Positions 24,285 to 36,045 of a stretch of DNA of 64,000 nucleotides are shown here, piece by piece. The notes under the pieces were generated by a model, which worked only from the letters and a program-made list of their open reading frames with translations, had not been told where the DNA came from and searched no databases. The stretch's first letter is position 1; each line of letters begins with the position of its first letter. A program made the position numbers and the translations under genes. The DNA is taken from assembly GCA_028023455.1 (NCBI GenBank), contig JAQFVV010012394.1, positions 19,426,353 to 19,490,352 on the forward strand, in the 5' to 3' direction. The DNA is from Epiperipatus broadwayi (lineage: Eukaryota; Onychophora; Udeonychophora; Euonychophora; Peripatidae).

Positions 24285-25680
24285 ATGGATATTAACTTAT
24301 ACTTTGTTTACAATACTGTTTATTTTAGTCCTGTATTGTCCAGTATTTTTCAATATACAGATAGAGTTTTACCGTATCTGCCGTACAGGGCGCCACCAGG
24401 CCATTTGAACCTGGAAAATTTACATAGTAGGCAGATGCGTGCTGTTAAGATCCAATTTTTACATATGTTCTATTCCGACTATCAGCCCATGCCACTAGCT
24501 CAGGAGACGCAGAGATTTATAAAATATAAATTCTTAAAATATCTTTTCAATATTAACAAAAATAAAAGAAGCCACTGCCAGTAATTAACACACAAACATT
24601 TATTAATGCACATATAAATAAAATTGAGGAATAAAATTTATTATTTTAGATGGGTTATTAATTTTTAAATTAAAATTTTTAAACAATGAATTTAATAATA
24701 TTTTATTAAAGTGTCGAGTATGAATAGACTACATAGATTGCATTTGAAAAGAAAATATTCTATCCCTTATTTAACCTTAGGCCAAAGGTTCGCAGTCAAA
24801 CTAACATCAATCCATCTGATACATCGATGTATTCAATGCAGCATGAATACGACAGCACAAATACCATACTGTCAGGAATGTACATCGGAACAGCATGGTT
24901 ATAGAAGACATTGACTCTCATCCAGTACATGAATACTACATCTGTCTGGCGAGAAGAACAAAAAAAAAACTCCATAGGAAGGGACTGCGTTTTGTCTTAC
25001 TATCCCATTCCATAGGCTAAAAAGGGGTGATCCAAGGAGCAGGGAATACCGTCTGTCTCCGATGGTCAATAAGAAAGGCTTATTTCGCCCGAGTGTGGCA
25101 TATAAGGTGATCCTGCACGTAGCGGACCTCATGCTACATTTACTAATTACACCAATATTGACCCAATCTAACTACGAAACAAATAACCTAACTAATATAA
25201 CTTTACAAATCTATGCAGCCATTCATGCCCAACTTAAATTTAGCATTTATTAAGTTTAGTTTAACGAAAAACAAAAATCATAATAAAACTTAAAGGAACA
25301 AAAAAAATAAATGGAAATGATTTTTAGCAAACTCAAATGTATAAAAATTAAACATTAATAATTGATTTGAAAAGTCAGATTAAAGTTCATTTTAAAAAAA
25401 AAAATTAGGTTTAGCTTGTCAAATCTTGAAAGTTCTTAATTACTTTTAGTAAAATTTTTCCATTTATATCTTACAGTAGAAGAGCTCCCGGTTCCTGTTG
25501 CCAATTCCTGCGAAGACTTTCATGGAAGACTGGTCTGTTGTTCATACCATAGTTCTCCGTCTGGAGGCTGCCTTAACTGGTTCAATCCTGGTACTATTTA
25601 ATTGCAATATCCATATGATTCGGGGTCTGCAACAGTACCATTCATAATTTAACAGTCATTTCATTTTTAAATGAGAGAGG
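24285..25680 (+). other. Less AT-rich island with possible decayed coding sequence
   Basis: Base composition changes for several hundred bases (24360-24520, 24710-25240, 25480-25680). Plus-strand reading gives a 99-codon ORF (24285-24584, Arg-Gln-Met rich middle) and a 67-codon ORF (24711-24914). The latter has four cysteines in a C-x2-C-x10-C-x2-C arrangement (residues 40, 43, 54, 57), as in small zinc ribbons. A third open stretch runs to 25253. Frames shift between them, and AT-rich breaks separate the blocks. I do not recognise the protein. It could be an old gene fragment, a captured exon or an unfamiliar element. Confidence 0.35.
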
Positions 25681-26365
25681 GTGACAAGTGCGTCTTATCA
25701 TGTCTCTCAAAAAAAACAAAATCAAGCTGGAAACTGTTCTTAATTTGGATATTTTTCTTTTTATAGTAATCCTCTGGATTCATTGAACATAGTTTCCTGT
25801 TCCAATCATTTTCATTACGTCCGAGCATTGGTTTGCTGCTTCTATTGGAAATCTAATCTTTTTTTGTTGTTCTCTTATCTATATCTTTCATCAGACTTTT
25901 TTATATAAGAGCCCCAAGGGCTAGTTTGCTTTTTTTTTTTTTTTTTTATAATTGCTTTTCGTTTAATTTATAAAACAATCATTTCCATTTACTGAGATTA
26001 CATAGGAATCTTTTAACAAAAATATTTTAACTTTAAATCTTGTACTTTTTTTTTTTTAAAAAAAAAGAAAATACTACTTTTTAAAGTTTTCATTCCATCT
26101 GTGCGATATATTATATACGTTAAACAACTTATAATTTTCAGTTTTTGAGTTGTTTTTTTCTTTTTAATAATCAATTTTTATTTATAATCTTTTTATTTTA
26201 ATTTAAAATAATGTAATGGCATATTATATACTGTTACAATATATAATACAATTATTTATTAACATTTATAATATACACAGAGATTAAGATTACAATATAG
26301 AGAAAAATTAAAAAAAGAAAATACAGTTATGAAAAAGTCAATGGAACAATTAATTAAAGGAGCAC
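25681..26365. other. AT-rich stretch without recognisable features
   Basis: Poly-T runs (25930-25947, 26048-26058) and TA-rich sequence; no gene seen. Confidence 0.4.
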
Positions 26366-26660
26366 ACTTATATATTGTTTGTCTGAAGATTTATGATGAT
26401 GACATTTTAGTTGTACTTAAATGTTGAATGTGTTTAGAAAATTTTTAAAACTTTTTTTAAAATTTCCAGGTTAGTATATACACGCTATTACAAGCAATAG
26501 TATTTTTTCAAGTGTTGCTCACCTGATAGTGCAGTACTACCGTGGGAATTGAACTTGGACGTTTAGATTCTTTAATGTTGAATTTTAAGTTAATGCTGTA
26601 ATCACCTGAGCCATTCTGACAAAGGCTGATATTTGCTTCTTCAGGTATTGCTGGCCTCTG
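26366..26660 (-). repeat. Solo PLE terminal repeat (worn)
   Basis: Matches, in inverse orientation, the terminal repeats around 29385-29700. The outer end (CTGAAGATTTATGATGATG) is followed by the GAATGTGTTTAGAAAA segment, the CCAGGTTAGTATATACA segment, and the tRNA-like block (26531-26620) with GAACTTGGACGTTTAGATTC and GAGCCATTCTGACAAAGG. The hammerhead-like strand is worn. No PLE coding sequence is attached, so it is a solo terminal repeat or a severely 5'-truncated insertion. Confidence 0.7.
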
Positions 26661-26699
26661 CTAGATATGTATATATGATATATTCACTCAATCACTTTC

Positions 26700-29368
26700 T
26701 TCAAAAATATTAAAAACTTACTATACTATATCTATTTTTTTTTGTACTATCAAACTATTGATTTGTTGCTATTGATATATCAAGAGTCATTTGTTTTATA
26801 TGATTTTGGAGCCTTAAATAATGCAGATATGATGTGCTTTTATGTCTGGATAACATGATATGTTTGAAACAGATGAAATTGTTGATTTTTTACCCACCAT
26901 TTCTTTATGCCAATGCCTTTTTAAAAAACAATATCATGGAAAATTGTTTTTTTGTTTTTTTAATATATTAAAATGATCTTGCATGATTATAGGGATATTG
27001 CATGTAAGAATAATGTTACATTCAATCAAAGAGCCTTTCTTTACCATTTTATATTTTAGAGTCTGTGTAATCTGGAAACATTTAAAGTTTCTTATATCAA
27101 ATTGCGGGTTCTTTTTTTCTGATGATGAAGACATAACAAAATTTTTTAACTCATCATTCTGTATAATCTTCAATGTGTTGTAATTTCTTTATCAATCATG
27201 TCACCAAATTCATCTATTGAGTCCTTGCACTGCCTGAATAATTTTTATCTTCTCCATTACTTCTTGGACAGTCTTTGAAGTCATTAATTAGCTCGCCCTG
27301 CACATCCTTTCAACAAAACATATATAGTTTTGGCTTTAATTTATTTATTGCAATTTCTATAAATAATTATTGTAAATTGCAATTAGGTTTATTACTAAGA
27401 AATGATTGACTGATCAGATACTAGGGTGAGATTATATTGCCACGACTTATTAAATGGTATCTTGAGTGAAGAAGTTGAAGCAATGATGAAATATTTACAA
27501 GTAAAAATACAGTCTATATTTTCTTCATTGTGAATAGATTCACAATGACCAAGTATATTATTTGGCATCAGTTATATTTTAAATATGACTCCTTTCTATT
27601 TTCAATTTTTTTACTTTAGGGATTAAATAATTATGAAAATATTTGTTAAATGTAATGCTGTGATCCAGATTTATTGCTCTCAGAATACAGGCAGATGATT
27701 TTTATTTTAGTTATTGAGAGCATGATGATTTTTAGATTTGTAAATAACTTTTGGCTTTATTTTAGCACATGCAGCATTGTAGAGATAATATCAATATTAG
27801 TTCATCTTTTTATATCTTAAAATGTTTGTTTTGACTGCTTTACCATTTTATAAATATACCTTTGATTGGAATTAATCACTTGTTCTGGAAAGTATTCTCT
27901 TTCTTCATTAATTTTTAAAATTTCTACCAGAAATGTAATAGCAACCTCATTATCAGCAGATGTTGCCTCTAATAATTTTCATGTATTTTATAGATTTATG
28001 AATATATATATACAGTCATCCTAGTTTATGTATGCACTGAATTCACCCTTTTCAATGGAGAATTGGCTAAACTCTTCATACAGATGTAAAGCTTTATAAT
28101 ACAATACAAACTCTCCAACTTTAAACAATATTTATCGAAAAGGTTTTTTCTACCAGAGTTATAACTTAAGTGTTTCAAGAATTTAAGCAATAGTGGTATT
28201 GATTTGTTTTTTCCTTCAATATTTTTTAATAAATGATTATTCTTTTTACACAAATGAACTATTTCAAAATATGATTCTTTTTTATTCTTTTATTAAAGAA
28301 TTGCTATTGTTTTTATGCTTAGAAAATATTCCATATGGAATTTTAAACTTTTTGTGTGAAAAACATGTGCTTCGAATTCACTTAGATCTCATAGAAAATT
28401 TGGATTAATGAATTCACGAGGTAATGAGATTATGATATTTACAGAAATATTGTAAGATCAGAAATGGCTCACCATATCATAAGTGATATAGATTTGTTAA
28501 ATGTACACATTTTAATTCTTTTTATTTTTTTAATAGCTTATAATTGAAATAATGGGTGGTAGAATAACAGGTGCAGCAGCTTCACTAATATAGTATCACA
28601 ATAATTGAAGAATGTGAACTAGATGTCCTCTTCTGGGATTAAGAAAAAAATTTTGTTAAATGAATCTGATCCTTTTTTCATTCTTGAGTGCATATGGTGA
28701 TAAACTCACATTACTATTTACAGAATGTATTAAGTTATTTCCTTATTTTATTTTAACACAGTTAATTAAATATTTGACAACAAAATTAAAAAGAAATTGA
28801 AAAAAATACAATATTACAATAAAGTAATAAATTTATGTGAAAAAAATATATCAATTTATATTACTGTGCTGTTTTTGACCTTATATGAATGATCATATTT
28901 TCATTTTTTTGTAAGTCTATTTTTTTTTTTTTGTCTTAATTTATATTATTTGAAACATTTTAAATTGAATTTATAATAATGGATGTTTTGTAATTAATAA
29001 TTTTTATAATTAATAAAGATATTTTTTTAAAGAGAAATATATCTATATATATTGTAACCATTTGGCTATATAGGTGCACTTAAAGAATAAGTAGAGTTGG
29101 CAGCATGTTCCTCCTGTTAAGTTTAGAATTATTTAATTAATGGGGGAAATAATATTTAATTTTCCCATGCATATTTTATATATTTTTAATAATAATGCGT
29201 CTTCAATTAACAAATATTTTAAGTCCCAAAATGATAGTAAGAATTCTCAAACATACGATTTTAATAAATGAATATTTTAATGAGTTATAAATGATTGTAG
29301 AAGGGGGAGAAATTTATAAAATGTAAACATGTTTTTTTTCTTTTTTTTTCTCTTAAGTAATTATAATT
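26700..29368. other. AT-rich stretch without recognisable features
   Basis: No gene that I can support. The ORFs at 26934-27183 and 28026-28408 overlap in opposite directions and look like chance. A small perfect hairpin (CATTGTGAATAGATTCACAATG) lies near 27527-27549. Confidence 0.4.
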
Positions 29369-29382
29369 AATTAGTAGTTTTA

Positions 29383-29700
29383 GTTGTATTTTTATATTGG
29401 ACTATTTCCATCATCTAATATGCGTATTGAATGTCTTTAGAAAAATTTAACTTTATTTAAATATTCCAAATACATTCAACTGTTAATAATAGCACATCAA
29501 ACAGTTTTAGTATAAATGTTTCGAGAGGTATTATTCTCCCTTCTTCAGTCATTGCTGGCCTGACCAGTGACAGTACTAGCATGGGATTTGAATCTGGACC
29601 TTTGGATTCTTGAGTATTGAATTTTAAGGTAACACTCTAACCAACTGAGCCATCCTGCCAAAGGCAACAGTCAGTAGAAATTTCATATATTTACCTATGA
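29383..29700 (-). repeat. PLE terminal repeat (downstream, minus copy)
   Basis: From inside outwards on the minus strand: tRNA-like block (29659-29573), then CTGAAGA (29548-29542), a hairpin, and CGAAAC (29523-29518), then the AT-rich tail with CATCTAATATGCGTATTGAA and the outer end at 29383. The region is continuous with the C-terminus of the protein remnant, whose frame runs on into the tRNA-like block. Confidence 0.8.
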
Positions 29701-30952
29701 GGTTCCTCCTGATTTCTCCACTTTTTCCTAATAGCAAAGTTGATAAGTGGTTTCCATACATTATAGTCACACTAGGTTGGCTTATGGGATTTTTTGCCAT
29801 TGTCATGTGAGCAGCTTCTTTAAATTTTCTTTTTTGTATCTTTTCTTATCTATCCAATATTTTTGTATTTTCTCCAATTGAACACATGTTCATTGGCACT
29901 TACATGGCTGCAATCTTAGACACATCTATTTTCTTTCTTCTAATCCTCAGTTTGTGTTCTTGCAAGCACTTTTCAATGGGACGTCTGGTTTCACCAATAT
30001 GTGTTCTTCCACATTCACATGATATTTCATAGATGCAGTTTTTTTCTTCCCAGTATTTCAAGTTTAGAACTTTGTAGATATTAGAATTCCTCATAGAGTG
30101 GTATGGCTCTGGAAAGCTATTCTGATGTTATACTGATGGCAGATTTTCCTTAATTTGTCTGCTATTTTTGGAATGTATGGGGACACCACAATACCAATAA
30201 CTATTTTTTCTCTTGATGGTTTTTTTTTGTTGTCTATTTAAGTTTTCTTATTAACAGCTAATGGATAACCATTTTTTATAAGAGTTTGTTCTATATAGAT
30301 CTTTTCTATTTCTAAATCGCTGGTTTCTGAACAAACTTCTTTTGCTCTGTTCCATAGTGATAGTATAACTCCGTGTTTTGTATTTTGGTGTGATTGGATG
30401 TATAAGCTACGTATTTTCTAGTATGAGTAAGGTTTTCGGTAAACTAGTTTTGATTTTGCCATGAGGGAATCTTGCCACAAAAATGTCTAAAAATTCCAAT
30501 TTTTGTTCTTGTTCTGATTCTATTGTGAATTTAATTGGAGGGTATATGTTGTTGATGTGTTTCCAGAAAGTTTGTAGCAATACTTCACTATGTGGCCATA
30601 CAACAAATTTATCATCCACATAGCGAAGCCAAACTTTAGATGGATATGGAGTAGTTTTTGGCTAAAGTTTCAAGTTCTTCCATGTAAATATTTCTAATCA
30701 GAGGAGACAATGGTGAGACCGTAGCCATTCCTTGATTTTGTTGGAAGAATTTGTGTTATATTGGAAGTATTATTTTTAAACAAAATGTTAATGGTTGCAT
30801 TATACTATCTATAGGAAGCAGCTGTTCTGGTTTGTAAACTATTATCACCATTTAATCTTTGCTTACAATAGACAATGCTTCTTCACATGGTACATTCGTG
30901 AATAAACTTTCCACATCAAAGCTTACCAGTAAATCATTTCTTTCAATTTTCA

Positions 30953-31644
30953 CCATATGTATTGCCACTCACTGCAAGCTAGAGTAATCAGTAGATGTCA
31001 GAAGGCTTGTGCATAAAATTTACATCTAGTGCCTAATCATCCAATATCCCCAGACTAGTTTCTGGCTCATGGCCATTGTCATTTAATCCATTGATTACTC
31101 TAGCTTGCAGTGTGTGGCAGTACGTATAGTGTTTTGCCTTTAACAGTTATAAGCAAGAATAAGAAATTGTGATCATGTGATGTTTATTGGCTTAAAACGA
31201 ATCCTGCCTAATAGGATAGGGGTGGCTATGGTTATTAAAAGAACTAAAGACATCAAAATATATGGGTACTGAACTTAGTTCAGACCTATTAACTGTATAA
31301 GCTAATGAGCTTGGATCGCTATTAAGGTGTTTTCAATTTAAGACTCACAGTTTTGTAGTTAGGTAGAGATTTTAAAAGGTGGCTGCTGGAGGGTTGTGTT
31401 AGCTCCTAAAATCTAGGTGCAGTGCTCTTAGATCCAAGGCTCCTCACTGACAAAAGCCACAAGCCAGAAACGTCTGGGGATATTGGATGAGTAGGTAGGA
31501 GATGGGGATTTCATGCACAAGCCTTCTGGCATCCATTGATTACTCTAGCTTGAAGTATGTGGCAATACGTATATGAGTTTTGCTTGTTTTAATAAGTTAT
31601 AAGCAAGAATAAGAAATTTTTGATCATGTGCTGTTTATTGGCTT
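30953..31644. mobile_element. Hammerhead (family 3) element nested in the PLE, with 12-bp target duplication
   Basis: TTTCAATTTTCA occurs on both sides (30941-30952 and 31645-31656). Removing the segment and one copy restores the PLE sequence as seen at 34618-34645. Inside are a truncated inverted left arm (30953 to about 31085), a right-arm 3' end (about 31086-31192, ending GTTTATTGGCT), and then a full further right unit (31193-31644, ending in the same GTTTATTGGCT). The last two are head to tail. No ORF. It inserted after the PLE pair formed. Confidence 0.8.
31432..31489 (+). ncRNA. Hammerhead, family 3, core mutated
   Basis: Same fold as the copy at 62018-62076: AUCCAA/UUGGAU distal stem I, CUCCUCA/UGGGGAU proximal stem I, a GCC-type stem II, GAAAC then GUC. 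The core reads CUGACAA (31447-31453) instead of CUGACGA; loss of G8, the general acid, should abolish cleavage. Confidence 0.7.
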
Positions 31645-32789
31645 TTTCAATTTTCATGCTCTTGATTAATTCTACAAAGTGTCCAGAATCCCTGCCAAAA
31701 AAGGACAGGGTCTTGATGCCAAAGAACTTAGAACTTTGAGAAGAATTTTATGGTCTTGATGCCAAAGAACGTAGAACTTTGAGAAGAATTTTTGCCAAAT
31801 TTTGGCAGGGTGAATCTCTAGAACTAACAATAGGTCTTAATGAAACATGATCCTTATGGATTTTAGATAGACCATAAAGATGAGGAATTTTGCTGAAATA
31901 TATTTTACTTTTTTTCTGAATCAGTGAAGTACCCGCAATGCTTTCCGAGTCCATGCTTTTAACTTTGTTTCCATACTCTATATCAGAATTTTGCCATTTT
32001 TTTATATGGATTTTTTGCCATTTTTTTATATTGGCCTGCTGTGAGGAGTTCTTGTATTTTGTTGTCATAGTCAGTAGTATCCATTACAACTGTTGCATTG
32101 CCTTTGTCAACAGGCACAATAATTATAGATTTATCTACTTTGAGAGATTTAATTGCTTTCATATCACCACAGGATATGTTTGACTTTAATTTTTGTTGCT
32201 TGTCAAGTGTTCTTATTATTCTCCAGCGTAATTTTGCTGCTTCTTCTAAAGACAATTTTTGAGTGACTTCCTTGGGAGCTGCCATTATATCTTAAAGGAA
32301 TATTGGATGGTGTTATGGCAAAGTTTAATCCTCTTTCAAGGACAGAAATTTCAGTATCTGTTAGATGTTTAGAACTGAGATTTATAACAGATGAAGTTGG
32401 TACATTATGATTTTTGATATGCCCTTGTAGGTTAGCAAGTTTAATGTAGAATATGACTTTCTTATTGATTGAGAAACTCATGTAGTCTTCATCAGTAAAT
32501 TTATTTTTTAGAAAATATTCTACATTATTAATGGAATGCATTATTTGATACTTAGAAAACCTTTGAGCATTTATTCTTTCTCTTAACAGAGCCCCACCTG
32601 CTTTCTGAGTAATTTTCTCAGCTCTCTGAGATTGAATTGAAGAATTTAGTTGCAAACGTTTAGGAATTATGCCTTCAGATTTACATAAGAAAGTCAAATG
32701 ATTTTCTACTTTGGCCAGCTTTAGACAATGTCAAGTTTGATATAGTATCAGGTCCATAGCGAATACTTAGTGTTTTCCTGAAGATTTGT

Positions 32790-33150
32790 GATGATGGTGT
32801 TCTAGTTGTATTTTTATATTGGGCTATTTCCATCATCTAATATGTGTATTGAATGTGTTTAGAAAAATTTAACTATTTAAATATTCAAAATACATTCTAC
32901 TGTTAATAATAGCACATCAAACAGGTTAGTATCTGCACAACATTTTGAGAGGTATTCTCGCCTCTTCAGATGTTGCTGGCCTGACCAGTAACAGTACTAA
33001 CATAGGATTCAAACCTGGACCCTTAAATTCTTGAGTATTGAATTTTAAGATAACACTAACCAACTGAGTCATCCTGCCAAAGGCAACAGTCAGGAGAAAT
33101 TACATATATTTATCTAGGAGGTTCCTCTTTATTTCTCCACTTTTTTAAAA
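32790..33150 (-). repeat. PLE terminal repeat (upstream, minus copy)
   Basis: Second copy of the terminal repeat, upstream of the minus PLE protein. It holds the tRNA-like block (33078-32993, with CAAACCTGGACC), a worn hammerhead strand (TCTTCAG 32963-32969) and the tail with AATATGTGTATTGAATGTG. It begins at the point in the PLE sequence where the plus arm begins on the other side. Confidence 0.75.
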
Positions 33151-33159
33151 AAAGAGAGA

Positions 33160-33560
33160 AATCAGGAGGAATCTCATAGATAAAGTTATGAAATTTCTAC
33201 TGACTTGCTTTAGTCTTTGGTAGAATGACTCAGTTGGTTAGAGTGTTACCTTAAAATTTAATACTCAAGAAGCTAAGACTCCAGGTTTGAATCCCATGCT
33301 AGTACTGTTACTAGTCAGGAAGAAATACATAAAGAAGGGGGGAGAATAATACCTATTGAAATGTTGGACATATACTAACCTGTTTGATGTGCTATTACTA
33401 AAAGTTGAATGTATTCGGAATAATAAAGTTAAATTTTGGAAAATACATCCAGAACACCATGATCACAAATCTTCAGGAAAACACTAAATATTCAGTATGG
33501 TTCCAATACTATATCAAACTTTAGACATTATAAAAAATTATGACTAAAGATGGCCAAGCG
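33160..33560 (+). repeat. PLE terminal repeat (upstream, plus copy)
   Basis: Mirror of 32790-33150. tRNA-like block at 33219-33308 (A-box-like TGACTCAGTTGG, B-box-like GGTTTGAATCC), worn hammerhead strand near 33318-33362 and the AT-rich tail, then the start of the PLE body. In place of CTGAAGA this copy reads AAGAAATACATAAAGAAG, so the ribozyme core is lost. Confidence 0.75.
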
Positions 33561-33599
33561 TTTAATATTTTTGCACTCTTTATAGCTTCTCTTTCAAGC

Positions 33600-35862
33600 A
33601 CTTACACGCTTTTAATTTTATTTATTATAATATTAAGAGAGAAGTTTAAAATTTTTAATAATTAATTTTCTTATGTAAATCTAAAGGAATAATTCCTAAA
33701 AGTTTGCAACTGAAACCTCCAATTCACTCTCAGAGAGCTGAGAAACTTACTCGGAGAGCAAGTGAAGCTCTGTTAAGAGAAAGAATAAATAATGGTCAAC
33801 GGTTTTTTAAGTATTAAACAATGCATTTCATTAATAATGTAGAATATTTTCAAGCACTAAGAAAATCATATTCAACATTACATGGAAAAATAAAAAAATG
33901 CCAAAAGAAGAAACTTGCTAACCTACATGGGCATATCAAAAATCATAATGTATCAAGCAATGTACCAACTTCATTGTCAGTTCTAAATATCTAACAGATG
34001 CTGAAATTTCTGTTCTTGAAAGAGGATTAAACTTTGCCATAAACCCGTCTAATATCCCTTTGTTAGATATAATGGCAGCCATTGAGGCAGTCATTCAAAA
34101 AGTGCCTTTGGAAGAAGCAGCAGAATTACGCAGGAGAATAAAAGAATACTTGATAAGCAACAAAAATTGAAGTCAAACATATCCTATGGTGAGAGGAAAG
34201 CAATTAAATCTCTCAAAGTATCTATAATTATTCTCTCTGCTGACAAAGGCAATGCAGCAGTTGTAATGGATACAACAGATTATGACAACAAAATACAAGA
34301 AGTCCTCACAGCAAGACAATATAGAAAGTGGCAAAAAACCTGACACCGAGTACACAAACAAAGTTACAAAGCATTACTCAGGAAGCATCGCAGGTACTTC
34401 ACTGATTCAGAAAAAAGTAAAATAACATTTTCAGCAAAGTTCCTTATTTTTATGGTCTACCTAAAATCCATAAGGATCATGTTTTATTAAGACCTATTGT
34501 TAGGTCTAGACATTCACCTTACCAAAATTTGGCAAGATTTCTTCTCAAGGTTCTAAGTCATTTGGCATACAAGACCCAGTCCTTTTTCAGGAACTCTAGA
34601 GACTGTAGAATTAATCAAGAACATGAAAAATGTAAAGAACTCTCACTGGTAAGCTTTGATGTGGAAAGTTTATTCACGAGTACCATGTGAAGAAGCATCG
34701 TCTATTGTAAGGAAAATATTAAATGGTGATAATAGTTTGCAAACTAGAACAGCTCTTCCTATTGATAGTATAATGGAACCATTAACATTCTGCACAAAAA
34801 CAACCTACTTTCTTTATAACACAGAATTCTTCCAACAAAATCAAGGGATGGCTATGAGCTCACTATTGTCTCCCCTGATTAGCAATATTGAACTTGAAAC
34901 CATAGCCATAAAAACTCCTTATCCATCTAAAGTTTGGCTTCACTAGGTGGATGATATATTTGTTGTATGGCCACATGTTGAAGCACTGCTACAATTTTTC
35001 TGGTGAAACATCAACATATCCGCTTAATTTAATTCACAGTAGAATCAGAACAAGAACAAAAATTGGCATTCTTAGATGTTCTTGTGACAAGACTCTCCTT
35101 CATGGCAAAATCAAACTACAGTTTACCGAAAACCTATACATACAGGAAAATACCTAGCCTATACATCCAATCACACCAGAAACACAAAACATGGAGTTAT
35201 ATTATCACTATGGAACAGAGCAAAAGAAGTTTGTTCAGAAACCACCACTTTAGAAAAAGAAAAGATCTATACAGAACGGACTCTTATGAAAAATGTTTAT
35301 CCATCAGCTTTTATTAAGAAAACATTAGACAACAAAAAGAATCATCAAGAGAAAAGACAGTTATTGGTATGTAGTATACCTATACATTGCAGAAATAGAC
35401 AAATTAAGGAAATTCTGCTGTCAGTATAACATCGGAACAGCTTTCCAGAGCCATATTACACTACAAGAAATTCTAACATCTACAAAACCTAAACTTGAAA
35501 TGCTGAAAAGAAAAAACTGCATCTATGAAATACTATGTAAATATGGAAGAATATATATTGGTGAGACCGGTCATCCCATTAAAAAGCACTAGCAAGAATA
35601 CAAACTGATGATTAAAAGAGAGGGAACAGATATGTCTAAGGTAGCTGGCCATGTATGGGCCAATGAACTTATGTTCAATTGGGAAAATACAAAATTATTG
35701 GATAGAGAAGTAAAGATACAAAGAAACAAATTTAAAGAAGCTGCTCTCATGACGATGGCAAAAAATCCCATAAGCCACCCTAGTGTGACTATACATAAGG
35801 TATGGAAATCAATCAACTTTGTTCTCAGGAAAAGTGGAGAAATCAAGAGGAACCTCAGATAA
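33600..35862 (+). pseudogene. Penelope-like RT plus GIY-YIG protein, plus copy
   Basis: Same protein as the minus copy. Readable blocks: the N-terminal segment near 33680-34330; YGLPKIHKDHVLLRPIV near 34452-34500; SFDVESLFTS near 34652; NQGMAMSSLLSPLISNI near 34840-34890; a catalytic site in which Tyr of YVDD is a TAG stop (34944-34946, followed by VDD); and the GIY-YIG domain near 35515-35600 (CIYEI, YIGETGHP). The C-terminal NPISHPSVTIHKVWKS runs to 35862. Frames change several times. This arm carries more damage at the active site than the minus arm. Confidence 0.85.
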
Positions 35863-35889
35863 GTATATGATATTTCTACTGACGTCTTT

Positions 35890-35978
35890 GGCAGAATGGC
35901 TCAATTGATTAGAATGTTATCTTAAAATTCAATACTCAAGAATTTAAAGGTCTAGGTTCGAATCCCATGTTAGTACTG
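35890..35978 (+). ncRNA. tRNA-like block with intact B-box
   Basis: A-box-like TGGCTCAATTGA (35897-35908) and a perfect B-box GGTTCGAATCC (35955-35965) at tRNA-like spacing. The anticodon part is longer than in a normal tRNA and no clean acceptor stem forms. It lies between the GIY-YIG C-terminus and the hammerhead-like block. The B-box match argues against a chance resemblance. Confidence 0.7.
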
Positions 35979-36000
35979 TCGCTGGTCAGGTCAGCAACAC

Positions 36001-36045
36001 CTGAAGAAGAGGGGAGCATAATCCCTCTCGAAACATTGTGCATAT
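36001..36045 (+). ncRNA. Hammerhead-like block, best PLE copy
   Basis: CTGAAGA (36001-36007) is followed by a six-pair stem II (AGAGGG 36008-36013 with CCCTCT 36023-36028), then C and GAAAC. The base at the expected cleavage position after the ATTGT is G, which hammerheads do not cleave, so this copy is probably inactive. CCTGAAGAAG...CGAAAC is a recurring signature of Penelope-like terminal repeats. Confidence 0.5.

Larger units (their letters stand above)
29700..32697 (-). pseudogene. Penelope-like RT plus GIY-YIG protein, minus copy
   Basis: N-terminal segment 32697-31983 (start MTFLCKSEGIIPKRL). The PLE RT opening YGLSKIHKDHVSLRPIVSSR lies near 31870-31810. After the nested insertion comes RT motif A, SFDVESLFTNVP (about 30925-30890), then QGMA with SPL (about 30735-30690), and the catalytic RYVDD (YVDD 30622-30611), which is intact. 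The GIY-YIG domain follows (CIYEISCECG..HIGETRRP, about 30060-29980) and then the C-terminal NPISQPSVTIM. Several frameshifts break the frame. A hammerhead foldback (30953-31644) splits it just before motif A. The protein would reverse-transcribe the element and nick its target. Dead copy, but every catalytic block is readable. Confidence 0.85.

Noticed and set aside
24711-24914. Zinc-ribbon cysteines as a lead-in to a SET methyltransferase domain
   Set aside because: No SET core motifs could be read in any frame downstream.
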